From positions 62,001-126,000 of the forward strand of contig CAYJOD010000002.1 in assembly GCA_964371655.1 (NCBI GenBank): 64,000 bases of DNA, read 5' to 3'. The stretch's first letter is position 1. Every line of letters starts with the position of its first letter. The notes below the pieces were generated by a model, which saw nothing but the letters and a program-made list of their open reading frames with translations, was not told the origin of the DNA and searched no databases. The stretch comes from CAZGSN01 sp964371655 (GTDB lineage Bacteria; Desulfobacterota; Binatia; HRBIN30). The position numbers and the translations under genes are program-made. This document shows, in pieces, positions 60,499 to 64,000 of the stretch.

Positions 60499-61295
60499 CC
60501 GTCCACGATCTGCCCCGGCTGGAGAGCTTGTCGGCGGTGGAATTCAATGCCGACTCGCTAGACCTTGCCGAAGCCGCGCGCGCTTACGATGAGGTCGGTT
60601 TCATCGTAATCCGCGGGCTGCTGCGGTCGTTCATGGAGCCGATGCTTGCCGAGGTCCGGCAGGCCGTGGAGGTAGCGTATCGCGAGCTGCCCGAGGCCAA
60701 GATGGAGCGCCACGGTTGGCTCACCCCAAGTGGCGGCGTTTTCAGCCGGGTCGGCGTGCGGCAATTGATCTGTGCCCCGCTGATCTTGCAGAGATCACCG
60801 ACCATGCAGCGTTACGTCAACGACCCGCTTTTCGTGTCGCTTCTCAACCAGCTGCTTGCGCGCGAGGTGAACATGATCGGCAGCGGCCAGGTCATGTACA
60901 AGGTGGCTAACGGGGGGGTCCCGACCGGGCTGCACCAGGACGGCATCTACACGAAGGATTTCGGGTACAAGGAGGTGCTCACCGCCTTCACCTACGTTGT
61001 GCCTACCCCCGTCGAGCGTGGGTGTATCTGGCTGGTACCCTACAGCCACCGCCTAGGGCTGTTGCCCCACCAGGAAGAGGGCGACTACGCCGGCGTCGTA
61101 TTCCCGGAGTCAGCCGACTGGGAGCACGCCGTGCCCATCTCCGGTGGTCCTGGCGACACGCTCCTCTGGCAATGGAATACCCTGCACGGATCCCAACCGA
61201 ACCTGACCGCAGAGGATCGTCCTACAGTGGTGGTTCGCTACGGGCGCCGGGGCGATGCCGAGATCCTCGCCCAGCACGGGCTGAAGGACTGGTGA
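60489..61295 (+). CDS. PhyH family Fe(II)/2-oxoglutarate dioxygenase
   Basis: A 268-residue phytanoyl-CoA dioxygenase-like protein (PF05721) starting at ATG 60489, ten bases inside the preceding gene. Iron ligands are His149 and Asp151 in GLHQDGIY and His233 in NTLHGSQPN; an Arg for 2-oxoglutarate follows in VVVRYGRRG. RGCIWLVPYSHR is typical. It would hydroxylate, desaturate or cyclise an unknown substrate, probably the same molecule handled by the radical SAM enzymes. Last gene of the unit. Confidence 0.9.
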   Translation: MELTVHDLPRLESLSAVEFNADSLDLAEAARAYDEVGFIVIRGLLRSFMEPMLAEVRQAVEVAYRELPEAKMERHGWLTPSGGVFSRVGVRQLICAPLILQRSPTMQRYVNDPLFVSLLNQLLAREVNMIGSGQVMYKVANGGVPTGLHQDGIYTKDFGYKEVLTAFTYVVPTPVERGCIWLVPYSHRLGLLPHQEEGDYAGVVFPESADWEHAVPISGGPGDTLLWQWNTLHGSQPNLTAEDRPTVVVRYGRRGDAEILAQHGLKDW

Positions 61296-61370
61296 ATCGC
61301 TGGTCTCCCCCCGGGAGCCCGCGGCGTGCGAGGCATGCTGCCACGGCCCAGTCGACGATTGTGGAGAGGG

Positions 61371-61839
61371 ACTCACCGCAGAGGACGCAGAGTGCGCAGA
61401 GGTCGGCGCAAAGCATGTTCCAGCCGGAAAACCTCAGTTGGAATCACCGATCAAGGCAGATGACCGCTGATCACCACCGCAACTGATCGCAACCAGGCGC
61501 ACAAGAAATTGAAGGAGAACCGTGCTGTAAGAAATGGATGCTCGCGCCAAGACGCAAAGCCGCAAAGGCAAGGCGCTGAGCATTCGCATCACTCGTGGGC
61601 TTGTTCTGAAAGCAACTTTGCGGTCTTGGCGGCTTGGCGCGAGAAATTCCTTCGCGAAATCTAAGGTCCATTCCCCACCGACCTTGTATGCATCCGTGTT
61701 TATCGACATCCATCAGCGGTTCAACTGATGTTTTCGTGTTCAGGAGGATTTGGGGACGTCATTCCGAATCAGGTTTCGAGGGATGATCCAGGAATCCATT
61801 TTCTCCTCTCTGCGTTCCTCTGCGCTCTCTGCGGTGAGT
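61371..61839. repeat. Inverted-repeat element, CTCACCGCAGAGGACGCAGAG type, with another element nested in it
   Basis: ACTCACCGCAGAGGACGCAG faces CTGCGCTCTCTGCGGTGAGT across about 470 bases, far longer than the other elements because a family A element (61541-61643) lies inside. No gene in 61296-61882 apart from these. Confidence 0.8.
61541..61643. repeat. Inverted-repeat element family A, copy 4 (nested)
   Basis: CTCGCGCCAAGACGCAAAGC faces GCGGTCTTGGCGGCTTGGCGCGAG. Lies within the longer inverted repeat 61371-61839. Confidence 0.88.
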
Positions 61840-61882
61840 CCTTGCCCTGTCACCGCTTTACGCAACGTTCAGTAAGCGTGGC

Positions 61883-63157
61883 TCACAGGTCCACGAAGGG
61901 AGGGAGGCGCTGGAGATACTTCACCACGGCCTCGGCGACAACGCGCGCGCCTGCCTCGGTGAAGTGGCAATCATCAAAGAACATCAAGGTATCTCGGGGC
62001 ACTTGCCCCGCGAGATCGAGACACGCGAGCTCGCGCTCTCGACAGACGTCAAGCGTCATCTCGTTGTACCGGCGCATCGCCTTGTCGAGCGCGCCCGCAG
62101 AATAGTAGACCTGCCCCCGCGTCGCCTGAAAATCGTTTCTTTCCCCCAACCAAAGCAGATCTGTCGCCGCCGCCGACAGGTCGGCGCGCCAGAGTACCGG
62201 CTGTGTCATCAGGATCAGTCGGATGCCGCGCTCCGCAGCGAGGTCGGCGAGGGCGATCAGGTTGCTCCTGTACTCGCGGAGGGCTTGCTCTAGATCCGGG
62301 AGCCGATCTTCGATGGCGGCTGCGTGCCGCCGGTTCTCCCGCATCTTCGTGAAGAAGTCGAAGCGAATCAGGCCACGCTCCTGCATCAATCCGACGACAG
62401 CAGCTCCCGACTTCATTACGAGCTCGTACACCAGCAAGCGCTCGAATATGGATTCGTTCTCTTCGTCGAAGCTGGGCTCTGCGGGGATGTTGGGGACGAT
62501 CGAAAAAGCGTGCCGCATCTGGCGGTGCAAGGTCTTGGGATCGGAGAGCGGAGGGGGCGGACTGTGGTGATCGCCGTTGGAGAGCGCGCCGGTGAGATCA
62601 TTGACACCCACGAGCGCGAGCGCGGTGTCCAGCTTCGGAAGCTGATCGGAAAGGTAGCGGAGATGGAGCAGGTTATCGCGGGTACTGGCTCCGGACCTGC
62701 CCGCATTGCCAATCCAGACCGGACGTCTGTCCGTCGTCGTTGGCAACGCCTGCTGCACAAGCGACGGCCATGTTTCGGCGTCGTCTAGGTAGAGGCACTC
62801 CGTGGTGCTCCCGCCGATGGCGAGGATGCGGTACTCCCCCTCAGGTCGAAGCTCGTCCCCCCGCACCCCTTGCGCGTTGATGGAGACTTGCGACGGGCCG
62901 CTCACCCCCGGCATCTCCGTCGGATCCGGCCCTCGGGCTCGAATCAATTTCGCCCCCGGCGGCCATACGTAGGCGCGAGTCTGAATGGGCACGCTCAGGC
63001 GGAGGGCGACTTCCGCGATTCCAGTCCCGAGCCCGACCCCGAGGACGATCGCGAATACACGAACGCCGATAGAGCCCCAGCCGTGCTTGTAGGAGGGAGC
63101 CTGAGGCGCGGCCGGGTCAGACAAGCCGACCGCCGCGCAGCAGCGGCTGCTGGTCAC
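61883..63157 (-). CDS. Membrane-anchored SGNH-fold protein
   Basis: A 424-residue protein, start uncertain: GTG 63157 overlaps the upstream gene by 41 bases, TTG 63124 is an alternative. A single anchor at about 30-52 (VRVFAIVLGVGLGTGIAEVA) leaves an external SGNH fold: AIGGSTTECLYLDD (Gly-Gly-Ser at 115-117 instead of Gly-Asp-Ser), LVGVNDLTG and the C-terminal DDCHFTEAGARVV. Similar in plan to the two SGNH proteins at 50785 and 51900. Coupled to the PhyH gene upstream. Confidence 0.83.
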   Translation of the reverse strand: MTSSRCCAAVGLSDPAAPQAPSYKHGWGSIGVRVFAIVLGVGLGTGIAEVALRLSVPIQTRAYVWPPGAKLIRARGPDPTEMPGVSGPSQVSINAQGVRGDELRPEGEYRILAIGGSTTECLYLDDAETWPSLVQQALPTTTDRRPVWIGNAGRSGASTRDNLLHLRYLSDQLPKLDTALALVGVNDLTGALSNGDHHSPPPPLSDPKTLHRQMRHAFSIVPNIPAEPSFDEENESIFERLLVYELVMKSGAAVVGLMQERGLIRFDFFTKMRENRRHAAAIEDRLPDLEQALREYRSNLIALADLAAERGIRLILMTQPVLWRADLSAAATDLLWLGERNDFQATRGQVYYSAGALDKAMRRYNEMTLDVCRERELACLDLAGQVPRDTLMFFDDCHFTEAGARVVAEAVVKYLQRLPPFVDL

Positions 63158-63866
63158 CGAACAGCTCGCCGGTCTCGACCAAGCGAATCCCCGGTACGTT
63201 GAAAGTGATCAGGAAGGCCTCGCGCATCCGATCGCTCAGATTCAGCGGGCTTCCGTGCGGTGTCATCAGGCGATAGATCACCATCTGCCCCGGGAGCAGC
63301 GTGCCGGGAACCACATCGAGCCCGTCGACGGAGCAAGACCACCACTCGAGTCGCTGGTTCCACGTGTGCGGCAGCGCGCTTCCGTGCGCGCGTGCCGCAA
63401 AGTGAAGTGTGCCGTTTTCTGGAGACAATGGTCCGAGGCCGAGGAAACACGAGATCCCCGAGTCCTGCCGATCGATCTCGGCGAATTTGCCATCCTGGTG
63501 AAAAGGGAACTCAGTCCAGGCGTCGACATCGGGGAGTTTCAGGCAACCCTGGCTCCACGTCTGGTCGACATCCGGGCCGATAATCTCCCTGGCGATCTGC
63601 TGGAAGACCGTGTGGCGCTGGAAGCGCTTGATGATCTCGCTGTGTTTGTGCGGCGCCGGCAGAAAGGGGCGCAGACGCTGCTTCTCTCGGTGCTTGGTGT
63701 TGCTCGCCGGGATCTCCTCGATCGAGGCACGGTAGAGCCGAAGGCATTCGGCCCGAACCGGCTCGATCTCGGATGCGGTGAAAAGGACGTCGGTGAAGAA
63801 GAATCCGCGTTCGTCGAGATCCCGTCGCTGCTGCTCGGTGACCAACCCGCTACGCTGCGCACCCAC
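63117..63866 (-). CDS. PhyH family dioxygenase, minus-strand copy
   Basis: A 249-residue PhyH-type oxygenase from GTG 63866, chosen for GGAGG seven bases upstream; the longer frame lacks a site. Iron ligands are His123 and Asp125 in FPFHQDGKF and His204 in TPHGSPLN, followed by SDRMREAF with the 2-oxoglutarate Arg. PGQMVIYRLMTPHGS is typical. Its end overlaps the SGNH gene, giving a PhyH-SGNH pair facing the radical SAM unit. Substrate unknown. Confidence 0.88.
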   Translation of the reverse strand: MGAQRSGLVTEQQRRDLDERGFFFTDVLFTASEIEPVRAECLRLYRASIEEIPASNTKHREKQRLRPFLPAPHKHSEIIKRFQRHTVFQQIAREIIGPDVDQTWSQGCLKLPDVDAWTEFPFHQDGKFAEIDRQDSGISCFLGLGPLSPENGTLHFAARAHGSALPHTWNQRLEWWSCSVDGLDVVPGTLLPGQMVIYRLMTPHGSPLNLSDRMREAFLITFNVPGIRLVETGELFGDQQPLLRGGRLV

Positions 63867-64000
63867 GCCGCAACCTCCATAATCCAATGCTTCGCCGGAG
63901 GACTCGACGATAACCGCTGCCACCGTGGTCCGCAATAAGGCTGGCGCCTTCCTGCCGCGGTGATCGAGGCTGCATTACAGTTTCAGACCGCGCATCCGCA

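Noticed and set aside
63936..64000. Window end
   Set aside because: No gene start or end visible in the last 65 bases; nothing reported.

Overview
The window is a GC-rich chromosomal segment of an aerobic or microaerobic, menaquinone-using bacterium built around acyl-CoA chemistry. It holds five class III CoA-transferase loci, two luciferase-like F420-type oxidoreductases, two thiolase-like/DUF35 pairs, three crotonases, EtfBA, a membrane ETF:quinone oxidoreductase-like protein, a molybdenum hydroxylase large subunit and a sulfotransferase. It also carries an unusual density of small inverted-repeat elements. This mix suggests an uncultured delta-proteobacterium-like lineage such as Binatota; that is inference from gene content, and no rRNA or tRNA gene was seen to confirm it.

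Layout. 1-13 kb: a truncated CoA-transferase, an acyl-CoA dehydrogenase, a luciferase-like oxidoreductase, an orphan ParD-like antitoxin beside a DUF6516/HTH toxin-antitoxin pair, then minus-strand genes for a crotonase, a second luciferase-like enzyme, thiolase-like plus DUF35, and etfBA with a small unknown leader gene. A TetR regulator and a CoA-transferase diverge from these. 13-29.5 kb: SDR, CocE-like hydrolase, nitronate monooxygenase-like protein, a double-length fused CoA-transferase, NTF2-like protein, a second thiolase-like/DUF35 pair, a crotonase, the EtfD/EMO-like membrane Fe-S protein, the Mo-hydroxylase and a sulfotransferase. 29.5-37 kb: a MazF-type toxin pair, small membrane protein, DUF1214 and PEBP proteins, two adjacent CoA-transferases that match the two halves of the fused one, and a DAO-type flavoenzyme. 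37.4-47.7 kb: a MerR regulator and a nearly complete menaquinone cluster (ubiE/menG, menF, menD, menH, menB, menA, menC, menE). 47.9-64 kb: a YetF-type protein, a membrane/SGNH cluster, and an accessory cluster of three B12-binding radical SAM proteins, three PhyH-type dioxygenase modules and another SGNH protein.

How it fits together (inference): CoA-transferases activate acids, the dehydrogenase, crotonases and thiolase-like/DUF35 aldolases shorten bulky side chains, EtfBA collects electrons, the membrane Fe-S protein passes them to menaquinone, and the men cluster makes that quinone. Two promoters in different CoA loci share a 16-bp imperfect palindrome, which suggests one TetR regulon.

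The most novel element is the plus-strand unit at 53.8-61.3 kb. Its second gene is a fusion of a cyclase-repeat-like segment, a PhyH oxygenase and a B12-radical SAM enzyme, followed by a near-duplicate of the radical SAM part and a free-standing PhyH oxygenase. It looks like an undescribed biosynthetic or tailoring pathway; its substrate cannot be read from the sequence.
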